A stretch of 64,000 bases of DNA from the NCBI GenBank assembly GCA_001942185.1, contig MKJV01000066.1, positions 81,725-145,724 of the forward strand, read 5' to 3'. The stretch comes from Pseudonocardia sp. CNS-004. Its GTDB lineage: Bacteria; Actinomycetota; Actinomycetes; Mycobacteriales; Pseudonocardiaceae. Every line of letters begins with the position of its first letter. Positions within the stretch are counted from its first letter, which is position 1. Position numbers and translations under genes: made by a program. This document shows positions 49,204-58,463 of the stretch, piece by piece. A model generated the notes under the pieces. It searched no databases and had not been told where the DNA came from. It was given only the letters and a program-made list of their open reading frames with translations.

Positions 49204-49451
49204 ATGCTCTGGTCGAGGCGGTCCGCGACGCGTCCGGACGGGTAGCGGACAGTGCCCCCTCGGCGGTCCGCGCCGACCACGCCCGTGCCGCGGCCACCGC
49301 GAGGCACAACCGAGGGTCGCGCCGACCCGCCGACCGGCTCCGGAAGGCGCACGCCGCTCGACGGACTCGTACGAACGCGCCCGGCGGCGTCACACCCGCT
49401 GGTGACCCGCCGCAGCAGCGAGCAGGAAGCTCACGCATCTCGGCGGTCGTC

Positions 49452-49517
49452 GTGCACATCCAGGGCGCCGGCCGTGCACCCACAGCGCGACTCGCATGCA
49501 TCCAGAGCCCGACTCGC
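49452..49517. repeat. three 22-bp tandem repeats (GCGAGTCGC type)
   Basis: Units 49452-49473, 49474-49495 and 49496-49517. The middle unit on the minus strand begins GCGAGTCGCGCTGTGGGTGC. The first unit is diverged. The same family recurs at 63255-63320. The array ends 7 nt before the 3' end of the bicupin gene. Confidence 0.7.
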
Positions 49518-49524
49518 GGGTGGG

Positions 49525-50665
49525 TCAGTCGTCGTCCGTTGCCGCCGCCAGGACCGCGGCGGGGGCGAGGTAGCCGTTCGGGTCCAGGACGCGACCGCCG
49601 CGGCGGGCCGCCGAGACCACCTCGGGCGCCCAGTCGAGCTGCACCCGCCCGTCACCACCGGTGACGACGAGCAGCTCGCCCTCGCCGTCGTCGAGCTGGG
49701 TGAACGAGCGCCACGCGCCGGGGGGCACCGAGAGGGTGTCGAGCCTGCCGAGCTCGACCACCTGCTCGTCGGCCCCGGTGTTGAGGTGCACCGCCCAGCG
49801 CCCGGTCCGCGCCGTGACCACCTGGGTGGCGGTGTGGCGGTGGGTCAGCACACCCTCGCCCGCTCCGGCCCGCAGCCAGGCCAGCGAGAACCCGTGGGGC
49901 TCGTGCAGCCGGGGCACGGCGCGGCGGTCCTCGCTGGTGCCGTAGCCGATCACCAACGAGAGCCGGGCGCGCCGCCGGGCAGTCCGGAGCACAGGAACGG
50001 CTCGGCGGTCCACTCGCGGTCGGCGGCGGTGGTGACCCGGCCGCGGAACTGCGCAGCGGTGAAGACGTCGAGGCGGTCGATCTCCTCCTGCGGCATCGGC
50101 TCGATCAGCTGCGCACCCGGCGGTACCTGCTGGCCCTGCACGGTGTCGATCAGCTGGTTGTCGGCGGTGAGGTACAGGCCGTGGCCCGCGGCGTCGCGCA
50201 CCACGCCGGGACCCCAGATGATGCCGCCGGTGTCGTCGCGGCCGAGCACGGTGAGCAGGACGCCCTCGTCGTCACCGGTGTTCGTGAAGCCGCGGAAGAT
50301 CCACGTCGGCACCGAGATGACGTCGCCGTCGAGGCTGCGGTACTCGCCCTGCCGGCCGTCTGCGCCCCACCGCAGCTGGTAGTCGCCGTCGAAGTTGATG
50401 AACACCTCGGCGGTGAAGTGCAGGTGCAGGCTGTTGGTGGTGCCGTTCGGCATGCCCGCCGCGCCCAGGTTGAACCCGTGCGGCTCGGTCAGGTTGACGA
50501 ACTGGTCGGCGTTCTGCGAGACGCCCGCTCCGATGAAGGAGTAGTTGTCCTTGCGGTCCGAGCCGGGCGTGCGGCAGTCGATGAACGCGGCCTTGCACGG
50601 AACCCAGTCGGTGCGGCGGATCGTCCGGCGGGCGCCTCGCCGGGTGGGACCACGGTGTCGGTCAT
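49525..50665 (-). CDS. bicupin protein (dioxygenase-like), frameshifted
   Basis: About 380 residues with two cupin domains. First: TEPHGFNLG-like lead, then SLHLHFTAEVFINFDGDY with His-x-His-x3-Glu metal ligands and ISVPTWIFRGFTN. Second: PHGFSLAWLRAG, LTHRHTATQVVTARTG (His-x-His, Glu replaced by Gln), VPPGAWRSF. Frame changes near 50625 and 49975. ATG 50665 with GAGGGA upstream. Bicupins include quercetin-, gentisate- and oxalate-type enzymes; the substrate is open. It follows the double-SnoaL gene by 25 nt and so belongs to the LacI regulon. Confidence 0.8.
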
Positions 50666-50690
50666 GATCTTCCCTCGGTAGCTGGCGCGG

Positions 50691-51689
50691 TTAGTAGATG
50701 TTCGTGTCGGTGAACTCGCCGTCACCCCGGGTCGCGTTGATCTGCGCGCGCAGCGCGATCTCGTCGTAGACCCGCACCTCGCGGACGATCCGCCCGCGCT
50801 GCACGAGGAATTGCGAGACGCCCAGCAGGTCGACGGGGGCGTTCGTCAGGGGGCCGAAGTCGGCCGTGCCGTGGTAGGTGCCGTGCAAGGTCCACAGCAC
50901 GGCGATGCGCAGGCCCGCGTAGCGTTCGGCGGAGTTGGTCTGGACGTCGCGGACGGCGAAGCGCGCGTCCGGGAACGGGGCGACGAGCGAGAGCAGGTCG
51001 CGCTGGTAGCCGTCGGGGCGCACGACCGTGGTGTCGCCGATGGTGTGCAGGAACAGGTCCCGCTCCATGTACTGCGGCACCTTGTGCAGCCGCCGCTGGT
51101 TCCACACCTCCTCGAGGAACTCCAGCACCATCTCGCACTCGGGCCGGAAGTCATCGGGGCGCGGACCGCTGTCGCCCGCGGCGAGCACGTCCGACGGCGC
51201 CGGCTTGGTCATCGAGCCCTCGTAGCCGCGGAACCGCATGGCGCGGGCCGCCTCGTCGGGGTCGATGCCGCGCTGCAGGCAGTCGGCCAGCTCGTCGCGC
51301 ACCACCCACTCCTCGACCATGCGGCCGCGGCGGTAGAGGCAGTTGGCGATCGTGCGCTTGCGGATGCGACGCACGCGCCCGTCGACGATGTTCTCGTCGC
51401 TGGAGAACACCAGGTGCGAGGACAGGAACGCGTCGTCGCCGCGCGCCTCCCACACCACGTCCTCGGCCTGGCCGACGTGCTGCGGGGTGCCCGCGATGCG
51501 CATGAGGCTGCCCTCGATCACGCCGTCGCGCCCGACCACCGTGCCGAGCCCGCCGTGGACGATCGAGTCCGGCTCGTAGTTGTCGACGATGTAGGAGATG
51601 TCGCGCTGCACCCAGATCCGGTCGGTCACCTCCCGGATGAAGTCGTCCGGATCCTCGTAGGGCCGGTAGGCGACCGGGTCGAGCGGCAT
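50691..51689 (-). CDS. protein with two SnoaL/NTF2-like domains
   Basis: 332 residues, intact. Domain 1 (about 10-150): DFIREVTDRIWVQRDISYIV, GRDGVIEGSLMRIAG, IRKRTIANCLYRRGRMVEEW. Domain 2 (about 185-325): MVLEFLEEVWNQRRLHKVPQ, TVVRPDGYQRDLLSLV, TWEDLHGTY-like region LWTLHGTYHGTADFG. Such double domains occur in ester-cyclase/dehydratase-like proteins. ATG 51689 lies 35 nt below a LacI-type operator. First gene of the unit with the bicupin. Confidence 0.8.
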   Translation of the reverse strand: MPLDPVAYRPYEDPDDFIREVTDRIWVQRDISYIVDNYEPDSIVHGGLGTVVGRDGVIEGSLMRIAGTPQHVGQAEDVVWEARGDDAFLSSHLVFSSDENIVDGRVRRIRKRTIANCLYRRGRMVEEWVVRDELADCLQRGIDPDEAARAMRFRGYEGSMTKPAPSDVLAAGDSGPRPDDFRPECEMVLEFLEEVWNQRRLHKVPQYMERDLFLHTIGDTTVVRPDGYQRDLLSLVAPFPDARFAVRDVQTNSAERYAGLRIAVLWTLHGTYHGTADFGPLTNAPVDLLGVSQFLVQRGRIVREVRVYDEIALRAQINATRGDGEFTDTNIY

Positions 51690-51724
51690 GTCCGTGGTCC
51701 TCTCCTCGTCGGGCTCGCCACGAC

Positions 51725-51738
51725 TGTATGCGTATGCA
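51725..51738. promoter_or_regulatory. LacI-type operator, site S1
   Basis: TGTATGCGTATGCA, whose complement TGCATACGCATACA is identical to site S4. 36-49 nt upstream of the double-SnoaL start. Confidence 0.7.
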
Positions 51739-51780
51739 CAACCCGGCACAAGGGCACCCGGTACCCCTTCGTGGGACGGA

Positions 51781-52777
51781 TCAGCCGCGCGGGGCCGCGA
51801 TCGTCGCGCGGGCGACGTACTGGGTGGGGTACACCGGATTCGCCGGCGCCGCATCGGGGTGCTCCACCCGCGCGACGATCAGCCGGGCGGCGTCGCGGGA
51901 CATCTCGTCGAGGTCGTAGGCCACCGTGCTCAGCCGGATCAGCGCCCAGCTCGACGTGGGCAGGTCGTCGAACCCCGCGATCGAGACGTCCGCCGGGACG
52001 GCCACGCCCAGCTCGGCCGCGGCGTTCAGCGCGCCGAGCGCCACCACGTCGTTCCCGCAGAGCACGAGCGTGGGCGGATCGGACCGGTCCAGCAGCGCCC
52101 GCAGGCCCTCGTGGCCGGTGCGGAAGTCGAACGACCCGTGCCGCACGTCGCGGTGCGCCAGCGCGAGCCCGTGTTCGTCGAGCACCGCGCGCACGGCGTT
52201 CTCACGCTGCTCACCGGTGCTGGTGTTGCGCGGACCGAAGATCGCACCGATACGTCGGTGCCCCATGCCGATGGCGTCCCGGAGCAGCTCACGGACGCCG
52301 TTCTCCGGATCGACCGTGACCGAGTCGGCCTGCACGCTCTGCGAGGTGCGGTTGAAGTAGACGAGCGGCACGCCGCGGTCCCGCAGCCGGACCGGCACGA
52401 GCGACTCCACGGTGGTGGTGGCGAGCACCACTCCGCACAGCCCGTGGGCGGTGACGTGCTCGGCAACCGGCGCCGACTCCGACGACTCGGTGATGAGCAC
52501 CAGCTCGTAGCCCAGCCGCTCCAGCTCGTGGTGCATCGGGGCGATGACGTGGGCGTAGAACTGGTTCTCCAGGTCGGTGACGACCAGCCCGACCCGCGTG
52601 GACCGGCCCACCGAGAGCGCGCGACCGATCGCGTTGGGCGCGTACCCGAGCGCGACTGCGGCCTCGCGGACCCGCTGCTTGGTGGCCTCGGAGACCTTGG
52701 GGTCGTCGCGCAGCGCGCGGGAGACCGTCGGCTGGGACACGCCGGCGAGCCGCGCCACGTCCCGGCTGGTGATCATC
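51781..52777 (-). CDS. LacI family transcriptional regulator
   Basis: 332 residues, intact. HTH TSRDVARLAGVSQPTVSRAL at the N terminus, hinge LGYAPNAIGRALS, ligand domain VGLVVTDLENQFYAHVIAP, ISIAGFDD-type VSIAGFDDLPTSSW. ATG 52777 (GAGG upstream). Four palindromic sites (51725, 52874, 60687, 62028) around this gene and its neighbours share the TGCATACGCATGCA core, the expected pattern for a local LacI repressor. It faces the aldolase gene across site S2. Confidence 0.92.
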
Positions 52778-52873
52778 CTCGACGTCCTCCCCCCGCCCGG
52801 CGCGAGCATATCCGCGACGCCCGCCTCCACGGCGCCGCCTTGACAGCGCGGCCGCCAAGGGGTTTCACTGCCG

Positions 52874-52887
52874 CGCATACGTATGCT
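52874..52887. promoter_or_regulatory. LacI-type operator, site S2
   Basis: Core GCATACGTATGC is a perfect 12-bp palindrome. It lies in the divergent region between the LacI gene (start 52777) and the short reading frame/aldolase unit (start 52905). Confidence 0.75.
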
Positions 52888-52904
52888 ACACCGACGGGAG
52901 CAGC

Positions 52905-53006
52905 ATGGCGCACGACCTCGAGATGCCCCTTCCCCCCGCCCCCTGCGAGATCATCGCCGACGTCCGGGCCCGGCACGCCGAGCGCACCGCCGAGGCGACG
53001 GGGTGA
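52905..53006 (+). CDS. 33-residue leader ORF before the aldolase
   Basis: ATG 52905 follows GGGAG and encodes MAHDLEMPLPPAPCEIIADV and 13 more residues; the TGA overlaps the aldolase GTG (GTGA), the classic coupling arrangement. It starts 18 nt after operator S2. No homologue recognised. It may be a leader peptide, a small protein, or the 5' stump of a deleted gene. Confidence 0.4.
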   Translation: MAHDLEMPLPPAPCEIIADVRARHAERTAEATG

Positions 53007-53736
53007 CCGCCTCGCTGCGATCGCGGCTGCGGGCGGGCGAGCGGGTGTCCGGCGGGCTCGTGCGGATGCCGTGCGAGGAGCTCGTGGAGATGCTCGCCGT
53101 GGCAGGCCTCGACTTCGTACTGATCGACTGCGAGCACGGTCCGGCCGACGTGATCACGCTGCGGCGGCACATCGCCTTCGCCGACGCGCACGCGCTGCCC
53201 GTGCTCGTCCGGATCGGCGAGGGCGAGCACGCGCTCGCGCAGCGGGCGCTGGACCAGGCGCGCAGGGGATCGTGGCGCCGCACGTCGAGTCGGCCGCCGA
53301 CGCGGAAGCGCTCGCCCGCACCCTCCGCTACCCGCCCCATGGCACCCGCGGCTTCGCCACCTACCCCCGTGCCGGCAGGTTCGGCACCGTGCAGGCCGCC
53401 GACCACCGTGCCGCCGCGGCGTCGTCGACGCTGGTGATCGCGATGCTCGAGTCCCCCTCCGCGATCCGCGCGGCAGGCGGGATCGTCGCCGTCGACGGGA
53501 TCGACGGCTGGCTGGTCGGCGTCGCCGACCTCGGAGCCTCCCTCGGACCCGACGACCCGTCGGTGGAGGAACTGCTCGCCGAGGTCCGCCGCGACCCGGC
53601 GGTGGCCGGGACCGTCCGGGCCGATCTCGCGACCGGCGCCGCGACTGCGGCCTCGGCCTTCGCCGACGGAGCGCAGATGGTGGTGCACAACGTCACCCAC
53701 GTCCTGATGGAGGCCTTGCGCCCCCTGCGCGCCTGA
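53003..53736 (+). CDS. HpcH/HpaI family aldolase, frameshifted
   Basis: About 245 residues, class II pyruvate aldolase fold. GLDFVLIDCEHGPADV (phosphate/metal region), frame change near 53268, then GAQGIVAPHVESAADAEAL, HGTRGFATYPRAGRFG (R-x-x-x substrate loop), AMLESPSAIRAAGGI (metal Glu) and GVADLGASLG (metal Asp). Cleaves hydroxy-keto acids to pyruvate or glyoxylate plus an aldehyde, or the reverse. Under LacI site S2; the substrate probably comes from the dehydrogenase and transporter of the same regulon. Confidence 0.88.
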
Positions 53737-53784
53737 AGTCCCGACGGCGGTGATCGATGCGAACCGCCGCCCACCGCTGCCGCA

Positions 53785-55263
53785 TCAGCGCCGACGTACT
53801 GCTCGCGGCTCATCGGTGAGCTCACCCACGGGCGGTCGGCGCGAGCGCCCGGCGGCCGGGCGCGGCAGCAGCACGCTGACCAGCGCGATGGCCACGCCGA
53901 TCGCGGCGGCCATGAGGAAGACCAGGTCGTAGCCCACGGCGAGAGCGGCGGGGGCGGACGGGTCGGACTCCATCCCGGCCCTGGCGCCTGCGGCCGTCGC
54001 GAGCACCGCGAGGCCCACCGACCCGCCGACCTGCGCGGCCGTGTTGGCCAGGCCGCCGACGATCCCGGCGTCGCCGTCGGCGGCGTCGGCCGTCGCCGCG
54101 GCCATGAGGGTGGGGAAGGTCAACCCGATGCCGACGGCGACGAGCAGGGTCGGCCCGAGCACTCCGGTGACGTAGCCGCTGCCGGTGTGGGCCTGGGCGA
54201 GCCAGCCGAAGCCGGCGGTGAGGCAGGCGCAGCCTGCCAGCACCAGCGGGCGGGCCCCGGTTCGCGGCAACGCGGCGGCGGCGGATCGGGCGACCAGCAC
54301 GAACACCACCGCGGCGGGTGTCTGGCCGAGACCGGCGTCGAGCGCGGTGTAGCCGAGGACGTTCTGCAGCAACAGCGACGTGAAGTACCACATCGCGATG
54401 GTGATGCCCCCGAGCAGCAGGAGCATGGCAGTGCCCACGGCCACGCCGCGGATCCCGAACATCCCCAGGGGCATCATCGGCCGGGCGGCGACACGCGCCT
54501 CCACCACGATGAAGAGGACGAGCAGCAGCAGGCCTGCCACGGCAGGCCCGACGACGTCCGCAGCCGCCCAGCCGTGATCGGCACTCTGCATGACCCCGTA
54601 GAGCAGCGCGGCCAGACCCGCCGTTCCCGTGGCCGCGCCGGCGAGGTCGAGCCGTTCGCGCGCGTCGGTACGCGCGGCGGACAGCGCCGTCATCGCCGCC
54701 ACGATCAGCACCACACCGATCGGCACGTTGATCAGGAACACCCATCGCCACGACAGGCCGCTGGTCAGCGCACCGCCCGCGAGCGCACCGGCCATGCCGC
54801 CCACACCACCGGATGCCGCCCACGCGCCGAAGGCCCGGGCCCGCTCGCGCTCCCCGGGGAAGCGGGTGTTGATCACAGCCAGCGTCGCCGGGGCGAGCAT
54901 GGCCGCTCCGACACCCTGCGCGAGGCGGGCCGCCACCAGCACCTCCGCGGCAGCCGCCAGACCGCCGACCAGGCTCGCGGCGGAGAACAGGCCCAGCCCG
55001 CCCACCAGCATCCGGCGATGGCCGAACAGGTCGCAGGCACGACCGCCGAGCAGCATGAAACCGGCGAAGGTGAGCAGGTAGCCGTTCACGACCCAGGCCA
55101 GGCCGGTGGGGGTGAAGCCGAGGTCCCGCCTGATCGAGGGCAGGGCGACGTTCACGATCGACGCATCGAGGATCACCATGAACTGGCAGGCGCACGCCAG
55201 CGTCAGGACCAACCACGCGCGGCCGGCGCCCGAGCCGGCGCTCCGACCCGCGGTGCCGCTCAC
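53785..55263 (-). CDS. MFS transporter, DHA2 family
   Basis: 492 residues, intact, 14 membrane segments. FMVILDASIVNVALPSIRRDL in TM1 (motif D1), GGRACDLFGHRRML loop motif A, GVGAAMLAPATLAV and GVGGMAGALAGGAL (motif C). GTG 55263 overlaps the stop of the WrbA-type gene (GTGA). Drug or metabolite exporter, probably induced together with the quinone reductase through the MarR site at 55936. Confidence 0.9.
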   Translation of the reverse strand: MSGTAGRSAGSGAGRAWLVLTLACACQFMVILDASIVNVALPSIRRDLGFTPTGLAWVVNGYLLTFAGFMLLGGRACDLFGHRRMLVGGLGLFSAASLVGGLAAAAEVLVAARLAQGVGAAMLAPATLAVINTRFPGERERARAFGAWAASGGVGGMAGALAGGALTSGLSWRWVFLINVPIGVVLIVAAMTALSAARTDARERLDLAGAATGTAGLAALLYGVMQSADHGWAAADVVGPAVAGLLLLVLFIVVEARVAARPMMPLGMFGIRGVAVGTAMLLLLGGITIAMWYFTSLLLQNVLGYTALDAGLGQTPAAVVFVLVARSAAAALPRTGARPLVLAGCACLTAGFGWLAQAHTGSGYVTGVLGPTLLVAVGIGLTFPTLMAAATADAADGDAGIVGGLANTAAQVGGSVGLAVLATAAGARAGMESDPSAPAALAVGYDLVFLMAAAIGVAIALVSVLLPRPAAGRSRRPPVGELTDEPRAVRRR

Positions 55264-55910
55264 GACGTCCCCGCCGCGGCCATGCGCCCCGCACCCGTGG
55301 CGCGGCCGTTCCCCAGTAGCCGGATCGTGATCTCGGCCAGCCGACGGCCCTGGTACGCGGCCGCCTCCAACGTCGCGGCGTCCGAGCCGTCGCCGGTCGG
55401 CCCGGTCACGGACGACGTGCCGTAGGGGTTGCCACCGGCGGCGGACACGACCGGGTCGGTGAAACCGGGCGGCACGATCAGCGCCCCCCAGTGGTAGAAG
55501 ACGTTGCCCAGCGACAGGATCGTGGCCTCGTTGCCCCCGTGCCGGTTGAACGCCGAGGTGAACGCCGTCACCGGCTTGTCCGCCAGCCCGCCTTCCCGCC
55601 ACAGCCCGCCCGCCTGGTCGATGAACTGCTTGAGCTGGGCGGCCGGTGCGCCGAACCGCGTCGGCGTCCCGAACGCGTACGCGTCGGCCCATGCCAGGTC
55701 GTCGACGGACGCCTGGGCGATCGACGCGGTGGCGTCGGCGTGCCGCCGCCACTGCGGGTTCTGGTCGATCGCACTGTCGGGTGCCAGCTCGGCGACCCGC
55801 CGCAGCCGCACCTCGGCCCCGGTGGACGCGGCACCCGCGGCGACGGCCTCCGCGAGCGCGTGCACCGCGCCCGTCGCGCTGTAGTAGATGACGGCGACCT
55901 TCACGGTCAT
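55260..55910 (-). CDS. wrbA: NAD(P)H:quinone oxidoreductase, WrbA/flavodoxin-like
   Basis: 216 residues. FMN-binding loop VIYYSATGAVHALAEAVAAG at the N terminus, FGTPTRFGAPAAQLKQFIDQ, and GGNPYGTSSVTG, all characteristic of WrbA. Two-electron quinone reduction, protecting against redox cycling. Directly under a 39-bp palindrome shared with a divergent MarR gene, and cotranslated with the MFS exporter, giving a quinone/electrophile defence module. Confidence 0.9.
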   Translation of the reverse strand: MTVKVAVIYYSATGAVHALAEAVAAGAASTGAEVRLRRVAELAPDSAIDQNPQWRRHADATASIAQASVDDLAWADAYAFGTPTRFGAPAAQLKQFIDQAGGLWREGGLADKPVTAFTSAFNRHGGNEATILSLGNVFYHWGALIVPPGFTDPVVSAAGGNPYGTSSVTGPTGDGSDAATLEAAAYQGRRLAEITIRLLGNGRATGAGRMAAAGTS

Positions 55911-55935
55911 GCCCGGCTCCCTCGACGTCGGCTAG

Positions 55936-55974
55936 AGTTGGTTATGCGCATAATAGTTATGCGCATAACCAACT
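55936..55974. promoter_or_regulatory. 39-bp MarR operator palindrome
   Basis: AGTTGGTTATGCGCATAA and its complement flank a TAG centre; it contains two TTATGCGCATAA boxes. It is symmetric except for the centre. Located between the divergent wrbA and MarR starts. Confidence 0.8.
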
Positions 55975-55990
55975 CCGTCAAGGAGGTTCC

Positions 55991-56420
55991 GTGGACTTCG
56001 AGCAGGCCGACGCCCTCAACCAGGCCATCCGGCTGCTGAGCCTGCGCCACCGGGCCAGGGCCGCGGCGCTGCTGGGTCCGCTCGGCCTGCACCCCGGCCA
56101 GGAAGCGCTGCTGCTCGAGCTCGCCCGGAGCGGCCCGATGATCCAGGCTCAGCTCAGCGAGGCGCTCGCGGTCGAACCGCCGAGCGTCACGATCATGACG
56201 CGCAAACTCGAGGCGTCCGGCCACATCCGGCGCACGCCTGCGCCGTCGGACAACGCGCCAGCGTCGTCGAGCTCACCGACCGGGGAAGGGCACTGTCCGA
56301 GCAGGTCAAGCAGCTGTGGTGCGCCCTGGCGGAGGAGACGGTGGTCGGCCTGCCCGCCCGGGCCGTCGCAGAACTGCCCGGCGTCCTGAAGACACTGGCC
56401 GGCAACGTCGACACCAGGCG
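55991..56420 (+). CDS. MarR family transcriptional regulator, frameshifted
   Basis: GTG 55991 with AAGGAGG upstream. LLSLRHRARAAALLGPLGLHPGQ, HTH QAQLSEALAVEPPSVTIMTRKLEASG, then a frame change near 56253 and VVELTDRGRALSEQVKQLW. Family-like sequence ends near 56420 (LKTLAGNVDTR), but no stop codon follows there and the frame stays open into the antisense of the next gene. Probably another indel hides the stop. Regulates the wrbA-MFS unit and itself. Confidence 0.82.
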
Positions 56421-56508
56421 CGCCGACCACCCGCAGGGCGGTCCGGTCCCGCCGGGCCATCGTGAGCCGGTCCCCCGCCCCACCGTCCACCGTGACCCGG
56501 CGCGCCGA

Positions 56509-57485
56509 CCTCGCGACCGGCGCCCCGTTCAGATGAAGCGTGATCTTCCCGAACACGGGAACGGACTCGAGACGCTCGTGTGCGCGGCGTGCGTCGGCGA
56601 GGGGGAACCGCGCGTCGACGACCGCCCGCAGCTCGCCCCTGGCCGCTCGACCGAAGAGCTCCGCCGCAGCCGCTCCGACGGTATCGGCGCCGACGGAGTT
56701 GAGGCTGAAGGCGAACAGCGTGGGCGAGTTGTGGTACGTGGTCAGAATGCTCCCGAACGCGTCCAGCGCCGGTGCACCTCCTGCCGACCCGCACAGCAGG
56801 TATCGGCCGTTGGGTCGCAACATCTCGATGTATCGGCCGAGATCCACCCCGGCAACCGGGTCGACGATGACGTCGTAGGTGCCCGAGGCGTCCGCGCTGC
56901 CGTCCCGGCCCGCCGTGCGGTCCTGGACACGTGCGACGCCGAGGCCGCGGAGGCGATCCCCCCGCACGGGCGAGGAGGTGATCGCGGTCACCTCGCTCCC
57001 GGCCGAGGTGGCCAGCTGCGCAGCCATCAGCCCGATGCCCCCGCCGGCACCCTGACGAGCACCCGCTCGGCCTTCTCGACGTTCACCCGCTCCAGGCCCA
57101 CGTGCGCGACCAGTGCGTTGACGCCGAGTGCGACCGCGTCCGCGGCGCTGACACCCTCCGGTAGCCCCACGACGTGGCGGGCGTCGGCGATGACCGACTC
57201 GGCGTAGGCGCCGCGTCCGGTGAGCGCGAAGACCCGCTGACCGACCCGGTGCGCTTCGACCCCCTCGCCGACGGCGGCGACGGTGCCCGCCGCCTCCATG
57301 CCGGGGATGAAGCCCGGCTCGGAGAGCGGCTGGTAGTCGCCCTTGCGCGCCATGACATCGACGTAGCCGACCCCCGCGGCCTCCATGTGGATCAGGACCT
57401 GGCCCGGCGCGGGCCGCGGCTCCGGGCGGTCGACGACCTGCAGCACCTCGGAGCCCCCGAACGACGGCACGATGACGGCCTTCAT
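56509..57485 (-). CDS. quinone oxidoreductase/zinc-type alcohol dehydrogenase family protein, frameshifted
   Basis: Medium-chain dehydrogenase of about 325 residues. MKAVIVPSFGGSEVLQVVDRP, GVGYVDVMARKGDY, PGMEAAGTVAAVGEGV, then a frame change near 57050 and the NADPH region GLMAAQLATSAGSEVTAITSS, DVIVDPVAGVDLGRYIEML. It ends family-like at VFGKITLHLNG near 56510. The open frame continues to 56149 without homology, so the true stop is lost. ATG 57485 or GTG 57494. Reduces quinones or enones; fits the neighbouring WrbA/MarR module. Confidence 0.83.
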
Positions 57486-57581
57486 GACGACCACGACTCC
57501 TCATAAAATGCCACTGAGTGACAGGAGCCTATCAGGGGCAGATCATCCGGCGAGCAGCCGTGCCCGGCAGGACCACCAGCG

Positions 57582-58463
57582 TCACCCCTTGACCGACCCG
57601 GCGTTCAACCCGGCCACCAGGTACCGCTGCGCGATGAACGCGAACGCCACCACCGGCAGCGTCAACAGCATCGCCGCCGCCCCGGCCTGCTGCAGCATCG
57701 GCAGGGTCTGGCCGAGCTGGGTGGCGATGAACACCGGCACGGTGCGCGCGGAGATGTCGGTGAGGATGTTCGCGGTCAGGTACTCCTGGAACGCGAACAG
57801 GAAGATGAAGATCCCCGCGGTGAGGATGCCCGGACCCATCAGCGGGATCATCACGCGGCGCAGGATGGCGAACCGGCTGCAACCGTCGATCATCGCGGCC
57901 TCGTCGAGCTCCTTGGGGATCTCGGCGAAGAAGTTGCGCAGCAGCCAGATGCTGAACGGCTGGTTGATCGCCACCAGCGCGGCCGCCACGGCGAACGTCG
58001 TGTCGTAGATCCCCAGTGCCCGCGAGATGTCGTACATCGGCAGCACCACCGCGAAGCGCGGCAGCGCCCGGAAGATCAGCGCCGTGATCAGCAGCACCGC
58101 GCTGATCCAGCCCGGGAACCGCGAGAGCGCGTACGCCGCCGGCAGCCCGATCACCAGCGCCGCCACCGTGCTGATCAGCGCCACGATCAGCGTGTTGATC
58201 AGGTACTGGTAGAACAGCGTGGTCTGCCAGAGGTCGACGAACGCGGTGAGCGTGGGCTCGTAGAAGAACACCGGCGGGTCGAGGAACGCCACGTCGGTGG
58301 GCTTCGTGACCGCCATCGCCGTCCACAGCACCGGGCTGAGCATCGCCCAGCAGACGAGCACGAGGATGCCGCCCACGAGGTAGGTCGACCCCTTGCGCCG
58401 GTTCGGTGGCGGCGCGAGCGGCGCCGGGGCACTCGGCGGGACCTTCTCCTGCACGGCGGTCAT
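57582..58463 (-). CDS. carbohydrate ABC transporter permease (MalG/CUT1 type)
   Basis: 293 residues, six membrane segments. EAA loop reads ELDEAAMIDGCSRFAILRRV followed by PLMGPG, contacting the ATPase. Ends AQRYLVAGLNAGSVKG, the common CUT1 signature. ATG 58463 overlaps the stop of the upstream permease (ATGA). Moves a sugar or polyol, with binding protein and partner permease encoded upstream. No ATPase gene in the window; CUT1 systems often share a distant MsmX/UgpC-type ATPase. Confidence 0.92.
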   Translation of the reverse strand: MTAVQEKVPPSAPAPLAPPPNRRKGSTYLVGGILVLVCWAMLSPVLWTAMAVTKPTDVAFLDPPVFFYEPTLTAFVDLWQTTLFYQYLINTLIVALISTVAALVIGLPAAYALSRFPGWISAVLLITALIFRALPRFAVVLPMYDISRALGIYDTTFAVAAALVAINQPFSIWLLRNFFAEIPKELDEAAMIDGCSRFAILRRVMIPLMGPGILTAGIFIFLFAFQEYLTANILTDISARTVPVFIATQLGQTLPMLQQAGAAAMLLTLPVVAFAFIAQRYLVAGLNAGSVKG

